Shown here: in pieces, positions 63,925 through 64,000 of the stretch
Position numbering within the stretch: the first letter of the stretch is position 1
How the letters are laid out: each line of letters starts with the position of its first letter
Source: Firmicutes bacterium HGW-Firmicutes-7
GTDB lineage: Bacteria; Bacillota; Clostridia; Lachnospirales; Vallitaleaceae
Length of the DNA stretch: 64,000 nt
Assembly (NCBI GenBank): GCA_002841375.1
Contig: PGZO01000014.1
Coordinates: forward strand, 40,751 to 104,750
Direction: 5' to 3'
The notes under the pieces: model-generated
Told to the model about the DNA's origin: nothing
Database searches by the model: none
Seen by the model: only the letters and a program-made list of their open reading frames with translations
Position numbers and translations under genes: made by a program

Positions 63925-64000
63925 GAAAATAAACTTGATATGTGACGTCGAAACTTTCATGTTTCATTTTCATTCTAGTTGGTGAATATATTTCATGAAA
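63912..64000 (-). repeat. 89-base inverted repeat, right copy
   Basis: Reverse complement of 58364-58452 with two mismatches. It runs to the last base of the window and may extend further. Its inner end overlaps the minus-strand terminator. Confidence 0.9.

Noticed and set aside
1..64000. CRISPR arrays, transposases or integrases
   Set aside because: I saw no regularly spaced direct repeats with unique spacers and no recognisable transposase or recombinase gene.

Overview
The window is an AT-rich chromosomal segment of an endospore-forming, Gram-positive anaerobe of the class Clostridia. A Lachnospirales-like lineage is my best guess, from gene content and codon style only. The evidence is the sporulation genes (yqfC, yqfD, a SpoVB-family flippase, a BofC-like protein), SigI/RsgI, Gram-positive ribosome binding sites (AGGAGG, AGGTGA), frequent TTG/GTG starts, and a clostridial order of housekeeping genes. 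No rRNA operon, CRISPR array, intact prophage or transposase is present.

Layout. 1-0.7 kb: 3' part of a membrane protein cut by the window edge. 0.7-9.4 kb: miaB-mutS-mutL-miaA, then hfq and a YnbB-like PLP enzyme. 9.4-11.7 kb: sigI-rsgI. 11.8-16.1 kb: alaS and a CapA-like lipoprotein. 16.1-21.9 kb: rpsU-yqeY, yqfC-yqfD-phoH, ybeY-dgkA-DUF3048-cdd. 21.9-28.2 kb: SpoVB-like flippase, BofC-like protein, two flavoproteins, proB. 28.2-29.2 kb: a minus-strand lipoprotein. 29.2-38.9 kb: DUF896, 5-formyl-THF cyclo-ligase, ruvAB behind a LexA box, a winged-helix regulator, zapA, a U32 peptidase-family protein, a SEDS/PBP pair and a Nudix hydrolase. 38.9-43.5 kb: the most accessory-looking stretch. 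It has a 645-base gap with a large palindromic element, a MarR-MATE pair, a CmpB-like membrane protein, a PemK/MazF toxin with an unrecognised partner, a holin-like relic and a minus-strand tRNA-Leu(CAA). 43.6-45.3 kb: an ECF sigma factor and its membrane anti-sigma factor. 45.4-58.3 kb: polA-coaE-peptide-binding lipoprotein, a long FtsA-like protein, a diguanylate cyclase, a WalJ-like metallo-hydrolase, an ACT-domain protein, a UPF0210/DUF711 protein and an M20 dipeptidase. 58.4-64 kb: a minus-strand polyamine operon (speA, carboxynorspermidine synthase, nspC) and a divergent DUF421 membrane protein, the whole block flanked by 89-base inverted repeats.

The genes group into tRNA and mismatch-repair functions, recombination repair under SOS control, envelope synthesis and division, sporulation and envelope-stress signalling, and spermidine synthesis by the carboxyspermidine route. 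Most of the window is ordinary core genome. The unusual signals are mainly non-coding: interleaved helices (a possible pseudoknot) directly upstream of the rpsU ribosome binding site, the 89-base inverted repeats, the structured element at 38989-39129, and palindromes over or near several promoters. I found no system that I can call convincingly new. The toxin with its unrecognised partner and the RNA/repeat elements are the best leads.
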